From DASXVX01 sp036504075 (GTDB lineage Bacteria > Bacillota > Sulfobacillia > Symbiobacteriales > Symbiobacteriaceae): a stretch of 25,376 nt of DNA. The stretch is from assembly GCA_036504075.1 (NCBI GenBank), contig DASXVX010000017.1, positions 1 through 25,376 of the forward strand, in the 5' to 3' direction. Shown here one piece after another: positions 6,555-13,439 of the stretch; position 1 is the first letter of the stretch; each line of letters starts with the position of its first letter. The notes under the pieces were generated by a model that saw only the letters and a list, made by a program, of their open reading frames with translations, had not been told where the DNA came from and made no database searches. Made by a program: the position numbers and the translations under genes.

Positions 6555-7628
6555 TTATTCCGGCACGTAGATCCGCTTCAGCTCTGCAACGGCGGCAATG
6601 CGTTCCTCGGCCAGCCGGTCGGCCGCCCGGTATGTCGGAATGGCGTCCCGCGCCGCGATGGCGAAGATTTGCGAGAGCATGTCGTAAATGCCGGCCGTTT
6701 TCTTGAAGGCCCGGTCCCGGTTGTAGCCCATCAGTTCGTCGGCGACTTGAATCAGGCCGCCGCCGTTAATGACGTAGTCCGGCGCGTAGAGGATTCCCCT
6801 GTTCTGCAGCATGTCGCCGTGCCGGGGCTCCTTCAGCTGGTTGTTGGCCGCGCCGGCCACGACCTTGCACGTGAGCCGCTTCACCGTATCGTCGTTGATC
6901 ACGCCGCCCAGCGCGTTCGGCGAGAAAATGTCGCAGGCGACGTCGAAAATCTCGTCCGGCGCCACGGCCTTCACGTTCTTGAACGTCTCCTGGACCCGCT
7001 TGACATTCTCGGGCACCACGTCGGTGACGGTCAGGCTGGCGCCCTCGTCCGAGAGGTGCTCGCAAAGGTGGAAACCGACCTTGCCCAGGCCCTGCACGGC
7101 GATTTGCTTGCCCTTCAGGGAGTCATCGCCCCAGACATGGCGGGCGGCGGCCTTGATGCCCTTCCAGACGCCAAACGCGGTGATGATGGACGAGTCGCCG
7201 CTGCCGCCGTGCTCTTCCGGCAGGGCCACCAGGTAGTCGCTCTCCATCTGGGACCAGACGAAGTCGGTCTTCTCGGTGCCCACGTCGGTGCCGGTGAAGA
7301 ACCGGCCGCGCATGGTCTGGACGTAGCGGCCGAAGGCCCGGAATAGCTTCTCGGACTTGTCGGTCTTCGGGTTCCCCCAGATGACGGACTTGCCGCCGCC
7401 GTGGTTGTTGCCCGACGCCGCCGACTTGTAGGTCATGCCCTTGGAGAGGCGCAGCGCATCTTCCAGTGCGTCTTCTTCCGTCGCGTACGGCCACATGCGG
7501 CACCCACCGAGAGCGGGACCCAGTGTGGTGTCGTGGATGGCGACAATCGCCTTGAGGCCAGTGGACTTGTCATGGAAGAAAATAATCTGCTCGTGACCGT
7601 CCTTTTGCATCCGTTCAAATACGCCCAT
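6555..7628 (-). CDS. Phe-type amino acid dehydrogenase (LeuDH family)
   Basis: This 357-residue NAD-dependent amino acid dehydrogenase is paralogous to bcd1. Catalytic residues are kept: G41-G42, M65, K68, K80, D115, N262, with the GLGKVG loop (180-185) and D203. The side-chain pocket differs. TAEDV becomes TGTDV (G113 for Ala), the Val after the GGG motif becomes Leu (GGGLIQVADEL, L292), and LNLGGGK becomes NNHGGGK. In the literature as I recall it, these same Ala-to-Gly and Val-to-Leu positions separate phenylalanine from leucine dehydrogenases. I therefore infer a preference for Phe or other large side chains. It is the first gene of the operon, behind a sigma-54 promoter. Its AAGGAGGG is separated from the ATG by a perfect hairpin. 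Confidence 0.85.
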   Translation of the reverse strand: MGVFERMQKDGHEQIIFFHDKSTGLKAIVAIHDTTLGPALGGCRMWPYATEEDALEDALRLSKGMTYKSAASGNNHGGGKSVIWGNPKTDKSEKLFRAFGRYVQTMRGRFFTGTDVGTEKTDFVWSQMESDYLVALPEEHGGSGDSSIITAFGVWKGIKAAARHVWGDDSLKGKQIAVQGLGKVGFHLCEHLSDEGASLTVTDVVPENVKRVQETFKNVKAVAPDEIFDVACDIFSPNALGGVINDDTVKRLTCKVVAGAANNQLKEPRHGDMLQNRGILYAPDYVINGGGLIQVADELMGYNRDRAFKKTAGIYDMLSQIFAIAARDAIPTYRAADRLAEERIAAVAELKRIYVPE

Positions 7629-7665
7629 GTGTTTTGCGTCCGGAATAACCGGACTCTCCCTCCTT
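7629..7665 (-). promoter_or_regulatory. Hairpin between ribosome binding site and start of bcd2
   Basis: The ribosome binding site AAGGAGGGAGA (7655-7665) is followed directly by a perfect 6-bp stem, GTCCGG-loop-CCGGAC (7638-7654), and then 9 nt before the ATG. Unfolded, the spacing is about 29 nt, too long for normal initiation. Folded, the site sits about 10 nt from the ATG. bcd1 has an ordinary short spacer here. Confidence 0.7.
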
Positions 7666-7716
7666 CGCAGCCGGGGATACGACTCAGCGATTAGCAGGGG
7701 TCATTAAGTAGGCCAC

Positions 7717-7743
7717 CTCTCGTAGTCTGCAACTTTCATGCCA
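7717..7743 (-). promoter_or_regulatory. Sigma-54 (-24/-12) promoter of the bcd2 operon
   Basis: On the minus strand, TGGCATGAAAGTTGCA (7743 to 7728) fits the sigma-54 consensus TGGCAY-N5-TTGCA, with GG and GC exactly 10 nt apart. Transcription would begin near 7717, about 90 nt before the bcd2 ATG. The adjacent upstream gene encodes a sigma-54 activator. Confidence 0.85.
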
Positions 7744-7804
7744 AGGGCAATCCACCTTTTGGCGGACCTTGGCGGTCCTGCGCCCGCCGGATGTGCGCAA
7801 AAAA

Positions 7805-7844
7805 CTGCAAAGGTCTGCAGAACAATGCCTGCAAACCTTTGCAC
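7805..7844. promoter_or_regulatory. Two upstream activator operators
   Basis: CTGCAAAGGTCTGCAG (7805-7820) and CTGCAAACCTTTGCAC (7829-7844) are palindromic sites whose centres are 24 bp apart. Fifteen of their bases form a near-perfect inverted repeat with each other. They lie about 95 and 119 bp upstream of the predicted sigma-54 start, the usual distance for an enhancer. The same core occurs upstream of the regulator gene. Confidence 0.75.
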
Positions 7845-7870
7845 GCGGTAACCGGAGGTTAGCCGCCGAA

Positions 7871-7911
7871 GTGGCCGGCAGCCGTTTCCGGAGGAAAGGG
7901 CGGGAGGCGAC
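7871..7911. repeat. 41-bp dispersed repeat, copy 2
   Basis: This matches 235-275 at about 34 of 41 positions and lies 6 bp after the stop codon of the regulator gene. A short stem (TTTCC with GGAAA) can form. It has no U-run. Confidence 0.55.
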
Positions 7912-7916
7912 AAGAT

Positions 7917-9989
7917 CTATAGCATTCCGTAGCGCTCCAGCTTGTAGTAGAGCGTCCGCGGGGCGATGGACAGACGCCGGGCCGTCTCGGTCTTGTTGCC
8001 GCCCGCCTCCGCGAGGACCCGGGTGATGAACGCGCGCTCGGCCGCCTCCACCACCTGCTCCAGCGTCGCACTCGGCGGGGCCTGGGCGCCGGCCTCCGGC
8101 AGGCTTGGCGCAGCCGGCGCGGGCGGCCTGGACCGGCCCAGCGGCGGCAGGTGGTACGCCTCAATGCTGGTGTCGGTGTAGCTCATGGCGATAATCGCCC
8201 GGCCGACGATGTTCTCCAGTTCCCGCACGTTGCCCGGCCAGTCGTACTCCATGAGCCGGGCCATCGCCGCCGGTGCGATGCCGCCCACATGCCGGCCATA
8301 CTCTTCATTAAACTTGGCGATCAGGTGCTCCACCATGCGGGGGATATCCTCCCGCCGGTGCCGGAGCGGCGGGATGACCAGCGGCACCACGTTGAGCCGG
8401 TAGTACAGGTCCTCCCGGAACGTGCCGCGGGGGATCATCTCCTCCAGGTGCGCGTTGGTCGCGGCGATTACCCGGGCGTTCACGGAGACCGGCTTGGCCT
8501 CGCCCACCCGGACGATCTCTTTCTCCTGCAACACGCGCAGGAGCTTGGCCTGCAAGTTCAGGGAGACCTCGCCAATTTCGTCGAGAAAAATCGTGCCGCC
8601 GATGGCCTCTTCGAAAAGTCCGCGCCGGCCGCCCTTGCGGGCGCCGGTGAACGCGCCTTCGGCGTAGCCGAACAGCTCGGACTCCAGCAGGGACTCGGCG
8701 ATGGCCGCGCAGTTCACGCGCACGAACTGACCGTTCCGGCGGCTGGATGCATTGTGGATGGCGTGGGCGAACAGCTCCTTGCCGGTGCCCGACTCGCCCC
8801 GCAGCAGCACGGTGGCCGGCGTCTCCGCCGCCCGGCGGGCCTGGTCGATGGCCTGCTGCATGACGGCGCTCTCGGCGACGATTTCGGCGAAGGTGTACTT
8901 GGACGTGAGGCGCCGGACCAGTTTCTTGTGCTGCTCCAGTTCGTCCGAAAGCCGGGTCAGCTCGGAAATGTCGTGCACCACGCCCACGGCGCCTTTGAGC
9001 ACACCGTCTGTGATAATCGGCGCCACGTCGACCAGCACGTCGCGCTTGCGGGGGCCGACGACCATGGGCACGGCCCGGACGGGCCGGAGCGTCTTGAGCA
9101 CTTGCAGATGCATGGACTCCTGGGTCGGGTCGATGTCGACGGTGGCCGGCTTACCGACCACCTGCTCCGGCGTCATGCCGGTCAGTACGCAGTAGGCCGG
9201 GTTGACCATCAGCCCCATCCCATTCTGATCGACGACCGAGATCGCGTCCTGCGTGGCGTTGAAGATGGCCTCCAGCAGCACCTTCATCTCGCGAAGACCG
9301 CTCAGTTCCTCGGCCAGGTCCCGGATATCGGTGATGTCCCGGAAGACGGCCACGGCGCCGACGATGTTGCCGTCCCGGTCCCGGACGGGCACCCGGTTGG
9401 TGATGAGCGTGTTCTCGCCGACCCGCTGCTGCTGGTTCAGTTCGGCCTGCCCGGTCTGAAGCACGAGGTGGAGCCGGGTGTTCGGAATGACCTCGACCGA
9501 CGGCATGCCCAGGACTTTGGCCCGGGTCATGCCCATGAGCCGTTCGGCCGCCCGGTTGCAGAGCGTGACAATGCCCCGGCCGTTTACGGCGAGCATGCCG
9601 TCATGGGTGGAGTCGAGCATGACGTCGCGCTCCCGTTCCTTTACCTCCAGCTCCTGGAACAGTTGCTCGCCTTCCTCGACAAAGGAGAGAATCAGGTTCA
9701 TGGCCAGGCCTTCGATGATCACCGCCCGGGGCCACTTGAGCCGCCGGATGTCGCGGTCGATGGCGGAGTCGCCGGTGGCCTGGACGATCACGTCCACTTC
9801 CGGCAGGCAGACCAGCCCGGTGAAATCGGTGGTAGTCGGCACGCCAAGGGACCGGGCGAGGGCCATGCCCAGCGCGCCCGGGTTATGGTCGGCCACGCCC
9901 ACGACCCGGATGCGGCCGGGCATGTTTCCGAAAGCTTTGAGCAGGGAACTGCCGCCCTTGCCCGCCCCGATGATCACAACGTTGAGCAT
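7917..9989 (-). CDS. Sigma-54-dependent activator with Rossmann and two PAS domains
   Basis: This 690-residue enhancer-binding protein most likely switches on the bcd2-buk2-ptb-bcd1 operon. Residues 1-110 form a Rossmann-type dinucleotide-binding domain (VVIIGAGKGGSSL, then an acidic D34 and a VIVQATGD segment). PAS domains follow at about 120-225 and 232-345, then a AAA+ domain with Walker A GESGTGKE (398-405), the sigma-54 contact GAFTGA (445-450), Walker B TIFLDEIGE and arginine region FREDLYYRLN. A Fis-type helix-turn-helix ends the protein (about 650-690). The ATG at 9989 has GGAGG 5 nt upstream, and a palindromic operator abuts that site, which suggests autoregulation. BkdR of Bacillus has the same role but a different sensor region. 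The Rossmann domain suggests sensing of NAD(H) or a related nucleotide; that is inference. Confidence 0.93.
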   Translation of the reverse strand: MLNVVIIGAGKGGSSLLKAFGNMPGRIRVVGVADHNPGALGMALARSLGVPTTTDFTGLVCLPEVDVIVQATGDSAIDRDIRRLKWPRAVIIEGLAMNLILSFVEEGEQLFQELEVKERERDVMLDSTHDGMLAVNGRGIVTLCNRAAERLMGMTRAKVLGMPSVEVIPNTRLHLVLQTGQAELNQQQRVGENTLITNRVPVRDRDGNIVGAVAVFRDITDIRDLAEELSGLREMKVLLEAIFNATQDAISVVDQNGMGLMVNPAYCVLTGMTPEQVVGKPATVDIDPTQESMHLQVLKTLRPVRAVPMVVGPRKRDVLVDVAPIITDGVLKGAVGVVHDISELTRLSDELEQHKKLVRRLTSKYTFAEIVAESAVMQQAIDQARRAAETPATVLLRGESGTGKELFAHAIHNASSRRNGQFVRVNCAAIAESLLESELFGYAEGAFTGARKGGRRGLFEEAIGGTIFLDEIGEVSLNLQAKLLRVLQEKEIVRVGEAKPVSVNARVIAATNAHLEEMIPRGTFREDLYYRLNVVPLVIPPLRHRREDIPRMVEHLIAKFNEEYGRHVGGIAPAAMARLMEYDWPGNVRELENIVGRAIIAMSYTDTSIEAYHLPPLGRSRPPAPAAPSLPEAGAQAPPSATLEQVVEAAERAFITRVLAEAGGNKTETARRLSIAPRTLYYKLERYGML

Positions 9990-10000
9990 GGGATCCTCCG

Positions 10001-10020
10001 GTCTGCAAAGATTTGCAGAC
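10001..10020. promoter_or_regulatory. Operator upstream of the regulator gene
   Basis: GTCTGCAAAGATTTGCAGAC is a palindrome with perfect 9-bp arms around GA. It shares the CTGCAAA-NN-TTTGCAG core with the two sites at 7805-7844 and touches the ribosome binding site of the regulator gene. A bound regulator would block its own expression. Confidence 0.72.
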
Positions 10021-10188
10021 TTAGTTCGATTTGGGGTGGGGTTTGTCCTGCCGCTTGGGGTGGGACGTGGGAAGCGGGTTTTTTGGCCGCAGATGGCGGT
10101 GATTTCAGGCGAATCGCGGATGTTCAGGCAGATTGGCGCCGTTGCGCACCGTTACGCTGGTCCATTTCGCGTCTGAGGGCTACACAAA

Positions 10189-10260
10189 GCGTTACGGCAT
10201 GGAATAGAGCGATATGGCATGGAGTAAGGCGATATGGCATGGAGTAAGGCGATATGGCAT
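10189..10260. repeat. 20-bp tandem repeat, 3.6 copies
   Basis: The units begin GCGATATGGCATGGAGTAAG. Two copies are identical (10209-10228 and 10229-10248), a diverged copy precedes them, and a 12-bp partial copy follows. Confidence 0.9.
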
Positions 10261-10686
10261 TATTTATCATTTCGCGGCATCATTCGCGATGATTTGCCAT
10301 TACCAAATGCGATCACACGGCTTCTGGCGGCAGTTGTTTCTGATCGGCGGTTTCCGGGCGGGAGTGGACGTGTGCGCGAAGAAGAAGCTCAAACGTCGGC
10401 TACGATGCTAGAGCGGCAATCATTCTGGGGAATCGGGGCTTCGCGGGGCTTCGGCAACGGATTTGTGACTACCGGCGGAATTTCTAACAAGATCGTAAAA
10501 CATCGGAGCTTTTCGGAGCTGCGCGGAGGTTCGCGGGAAATCTGCTGCGCATTCGCGGGATTCGCGAGTGGAAAGTGCTGACGCGGCGGAACAACAGCGA
10601 CTTTGCGGCGATTCGTCTGCACGGATCGTCTTGTGCAGCGATCGGAAGCGTGGTGAGGCCGGCTGGAGACGGACGGCGCCTTCTGT

Positions 10687-10733
10687 AACCGGTGACGCCC
10701 CTTTGGTCTATTCGGGCGGACGCCCCTGGTTCT
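10687..10733 (+). repeat. Inverted repeat arm A (47 bp)
   Basis: This block runs from AACCGGTGACGC through a 30-bp stretch ending CCCCTGGTTCT. The same sequence, lacking 5 bases (CCCTT), lies inverted at 12082-12123. It contains a small GGGC-GGAC-GCCC hairpin. Confidence 0.85.
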
Positions 10734-11039
10734 GTCCACGTTTGCAGGCTGCAGCCTTCTTTGGCATGCAAGAACGAACAGACTGGTCAGGTACACCTGG
10801 GTTTTGGGCCGGAAACGCACCAAGATCGAGGGGTCCATCCCCCTCCCGTCCGTTCTTGCAACCGTTCGGACGGCTCGTTCATGCAAAGCTGGACAGAGCC
10901 GCAAGGAACCCCGATGAGTTCCCACGAATTGGCAATGACATCTTCCACAGCGGAGGACTGCGCCTTTCGACAACTTGATGCAACGGTCAGGATGCATGCC
11001 GCTCTCGGGCGGGCCTCGCGTTGATGACACGCGGAAGAA

Positions 11040-11063
11040 GCGCAACCACCGCTAAGGTTGCGC
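11040..11063 (-). terminator. Stem-loop downstream of the DUF4253 gene
   Basis: An 8-bp perfect stem (GCGCAACC with GGTTGCGC) has an 8-nt loop and is followed on the minus strand by TTCTTCC. It could end transcripts of the DUF4253 gene, 160 bp upstream of it. The U-run is imperfect. Confidence 0.4.
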
Positions 11064-11224
11064 GCACTGTTACCACCTCATCGCAACCAGCGACCGTCCG
11101 CCGAGTCCGTGAAGCACCATTCGTCCAATAGCCCTGCAAGAGGAGCGGCAGCAATACGCTCAAGCCGAACGGGTCAGTTCAGCGACGGTGGAACGCCGTC
11201 CGCTGGAACTGGTTGTTCGCCAGT

Positions 11225-11897
11225 TCAATCCCACCAAAGGAACACGATATTGGTACGTTTCATTTCAGCCGCCAATGCTTCAACTGTCCCCGTCCCCTGG
11301 TCCACAACGTCGGGACAGAACTCGTATACCTCTTTCGCAAACTCTAGCATATTCGCCGGTTGTCGCCTGAAAGATGCTTCAAACCAGTCGAAACCTGCGC
11401 CATGCAGAACCAACCCGAAGCGGTTGTCCCACTCCTGCATGCGCGCAACGACCATTTCCGGGCTAATGTCGTAGTTCCAGCCGTTTGTCCCCATCACCTT
11501 GAGGACGTCGTAGGGGCTCGAGGCTTTCATGGTCTGGGTTTCCACCAATTCCGAAGTTCCTGGCTGAAACGAAGGCCAGCCAACCGGACGGGGCTGACTG
11601 TTGGAGTTTGCGAACAGTCGCAGTGGCTTTGTCCTGCGGCACGTCGATCGTTACGCCCTTCGCCTTTGTGGGCTCACCTTGCGCATCCATGCCTTCCAGT
11701 TGGCGTAGGCTTTGGCCTGAGCCCTTCATTTGCAGCAGAAAGGCCTCCGGAAGGCCCGTCTCGGCTGCAAGCGCACGATCAGTGCCGGTAAGTTCAACCT
11801 TCGCCGCTCCGCAGCCGGCTTGCGGGGTCGGCTTCAGCGAGTGGGTGGGCGAGAGGTGTGTGGCAGCTTGGCGGCCACTGGCTCCAACCCACACCAT
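11225..11897 (-). pseudogene. DUF4253-domain gene broken by a frameshift
   Basis: Two overlapping minus-strand frames together encode one DUF4253 protein. The first (to about 11551) carries the N-terminal part, including GVTIDVPQDKATATVRKLQ and GWLAFVSARNFG. The second continues with SPYDVLKVMGTNGWNYDIS, then EWDNRFGL, AGFDWFEASF, and the family ending YEFCPDVVDQGTGTVEALA and FLWWD. The join needs a one-base shift near 11551, at the codons following ARNFG. The second frame has only a weak TTG start of its own. The 5' limit is approximate; the first 40 or so residues of the frame do not look like the family. DUF4253 has no established function that I know of. It could be a true pseudogene or a sequencing error. 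Confidence 0.7.
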
Positions 11898-12276
11898 CCG
11901 AATAGTACGGCTTTACGATATTTCATGACGCAACGCACAAATGCTGAACATGGGCAACCGTGACTCAAGAACGGATACAGCCGAGCGGGGCACCTGCCTG
12001 CATGCATCACCTGCCGAGCGTTTGACGAAGGCCGTTGTCTCGTGGTTGAAACTGTCACCCATCGGACTGAAGCTGAGCGCGAGAACCAGGGGCGTCCGCC
12101 CGAATAGACCAGCGTCACCGGTTGCCGGCGGTTTCTCAGGCCTGCACTGGCAGAATGCGGTTCGGTCAGCATAAGCGGGGCCAGCCGTAGCGCCAGACCT
12201 AGTGGCACCGAGCGGTTGCGCTTCGGACCGGTTTCTTATGACGAGGAAAACCGTTCGGGCGATCTAAGCACAATGA
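11898..12276. other. Gene-free interval before the spo0A terminator
   Basis: Apart from the second arm of the inverted repeat at 12082-12123, I see nothing recognisable here. Frames on both strands look random and have no ribosome binding sites. Confidence 0.55.
12082..12123 (-). repeat. Inverted repeat arm B (42 bp)
   Basis: The reverse complement matches 10687-10733 except for a 5-base gap. Together the arms enclose 1.4 kb containing the DUF4253 pseudogene. Confidence 0.85.
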
Positions 12277-12306
12277 AAGCGCCCCGGAGCATGCTCCAGG
12301 GCGCTT
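12277..12306 (-). terminator. Terminator of spo0A
   Basis: A 14-bp stem starting AAGCGCCC and closing with GGGCGCTT encloses a two-base centre and contains one G-U pair on the minus strand. It starts 4 bp after the spo0A stop and is followed by T-rich sequence (TTTC). Confidence 0.85.
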
Positions 12307-12309
12307 AAG

Positions 12310-13119
12310 CTAACTCGCTTTCGTCTCCATGCGCAGCTTGTCCGCCACCATGGCGATGAACTCGGAGTTCGTGGGCTTGCCCCGCTCCCGGTTCACCGTG
12401 TGGCCGAAGAGGCCGTTAATGACGTCCATGTTGCCCCGGCTCCAGGCCACTTCGATGGCGTGCCGGATGGCCCGCTCGACCCGGCTGGGCGTGGTGGCGT
12501 GGTTCAGGGCGATGGATGGGTAGAGCTCCTTGGTAACGCAGCCCAGGAGGTCCACCCGGTTGACGACCATCATGATCGCTTCCCGGAGGTACCGGTAGCC
12601 TTTGATATGCGCCGGAATGCCGATTTCGTGGATGATGGTGGTCACATCGTTGTCCAGCGACCGGGTGCGCTGCGGCATGTACACCTTCGTGGCGGAGCTC
12701 GGCGCCGGCTGCACCGACACAGTGTTGCCCGCGCCCACACCCGCCCCGCCCGCCAACTGCCGGATGCGGGTGCCCAGGACGTCGAGACTGAAGGGCTTGA
12801 GCACGTAGTAGTCGGCCCCCATCTCCAGCACCTTCTGGGTGATGTTCTCCTGACCGAAGGCGGTCAGCATGATGATTTTGGGCCGGGCCGGCAAGTCCAG
12901 CAGCTTCAGTTTCTCCAGTACACCGATTCCGTCCAGGTGCGGCATGATGATATCCAGAATGATTACGTCGGGAATGCTCTTGGTAACGACATCCAGGACC
13001 TCAGCGCCGTTGTGAGCAATGCCGGCCAGTTCCATGTCCGGTTGACTTTGTACGTATGAGCGGAGAAGTTCGCAAAAATCGCGGTTGTCGTCCCCGATGA
13101 GTACCTTGATCGTACCCAA
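12310..13119 (-). CDS. spo0A: Sporulation master response regulator Spo0A
   Basis: This 269-residue protein is close to the 267 residues of Bacillus Spo0A. The receiver domain has the acidic pair D10-D11, the phosphoacceptor D56 in IILDIIMP and the conserved Lys in VLKPF. A short linker leads to the C-terminal DNA-binding domain, which carries the characteristic SRVERAIRHAIEVAW recognition helix. When phosphorylated it would bind 0A boxes and start sporulation. I chose the TTG at 13119, which gives an N terminus MGTIKVLIGDDNRDF as in other Spo0A proteins and lies 11 nt after GGAGGG. The GTG at 13128 is too close to that site. A sigma-A-like promoter lies at 13357-13385, leaving a leader of about 230 nt. 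No clear 0A box was seen. Confidence 0.96.
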   Translation of the reverse strand: MGTIKVLIGDDNRDFCELLRSYVQSQPDMELAGIAHNGAEVLDVVTKSIPDVIILDIIMPHLDGIGVLEKLKLLDLPARPKIIMLTAFGQENITQKVLEMGADYYVLKPFSLDVLGTRIRQLAGGAGVGAGNTVSVQPAPSSATKVYMPQRTRSLDNDVTTIIHEIGIPAHIKGYRYLREAIMMVVNRVDLLGCVTKELYPSIALNHATTPSRVERAIRHAIEVAWSRGNMDVINGLFGHTVNRERGKPTNSEFIAMVADKLRMETKAS

Positions 13120-13356
13120 CGATTCCACTCCCTCCACGGACCTGCCATAAGTGCGTCTGCCCGAGTCTCGGCCTGCTTCCCGCCGGTTTCGCAGCCGGCG
13201 AACTGCCCGCGAGCCAAAGGCGGTGCCTCTATTCCGAGTTATCTGCACCTGTGACCATTCGTCATGAAACGCCCAATTTCCCCCTGGCGCAAAAGCGATA
13301 TTTTTGAGACCGAAGGTATTGGGTGATGATCCGGGATGAGCCTAAAGACTGATTTT

Positions 13357-13385
13357 ATTGTAAGGGCGGCCGTGCTGATTGTCAA
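13357..13385 (-). promoter_or_regulatory. Sigma-A-type promoter upstream of spo0A
   Basis: On the minus strand, TTGACA (13385-13380) and TACAAT (13362-13357) are separated by exactly 17 bp, a near-consensus vegetative promoter. Transcription would start near 13350. Confidence 0.75.
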
Positions 13386-13439
13386 TAATTGTAAAAACGT
13401 CCGAATCTTCTCCACGCCGGTAACATATCACACATCACG

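Larger units (their letters stand above)
10021..11224. other. Gene-poor interval with repeats
   Basis: I see no convincing gene here; the frames on both strands lack family features and good ribosome binding sites. It holds a degenerate GCAGAT-type sequence near 10085-10135, a 20-bp tandem repeat at 10189-10260, one arm of a long-range inverted repeat at 10687-10733, and a stem-loop at 11040-11063. The remainder may be decayed coding sequence, but I could not identify any. Confidence 0.6.

Noticed and set aside
8151..10247. Plus-strand frame of 698 codons opposite the regulator gene
   Set aside because: It is an antisense shadow of a well-supported AAA+ regulator; the residues mirror the codons of the real frame.
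10389..11045. Minus-strand frame of 218 codons in the gene-poor interval
   Set aside because: Its composition is Arg/Pro-rich in the manner of noncoding GC-rich DNA, part of it is the dispersed inverted repeat, and no domain is visible.
13120..13248. Longer Spo0A starting at 13248
   Set aside because: The added 43 residues are Arg-rich, absent from Spo0A proteins, and cross the ribosome binding site GGAGGG.
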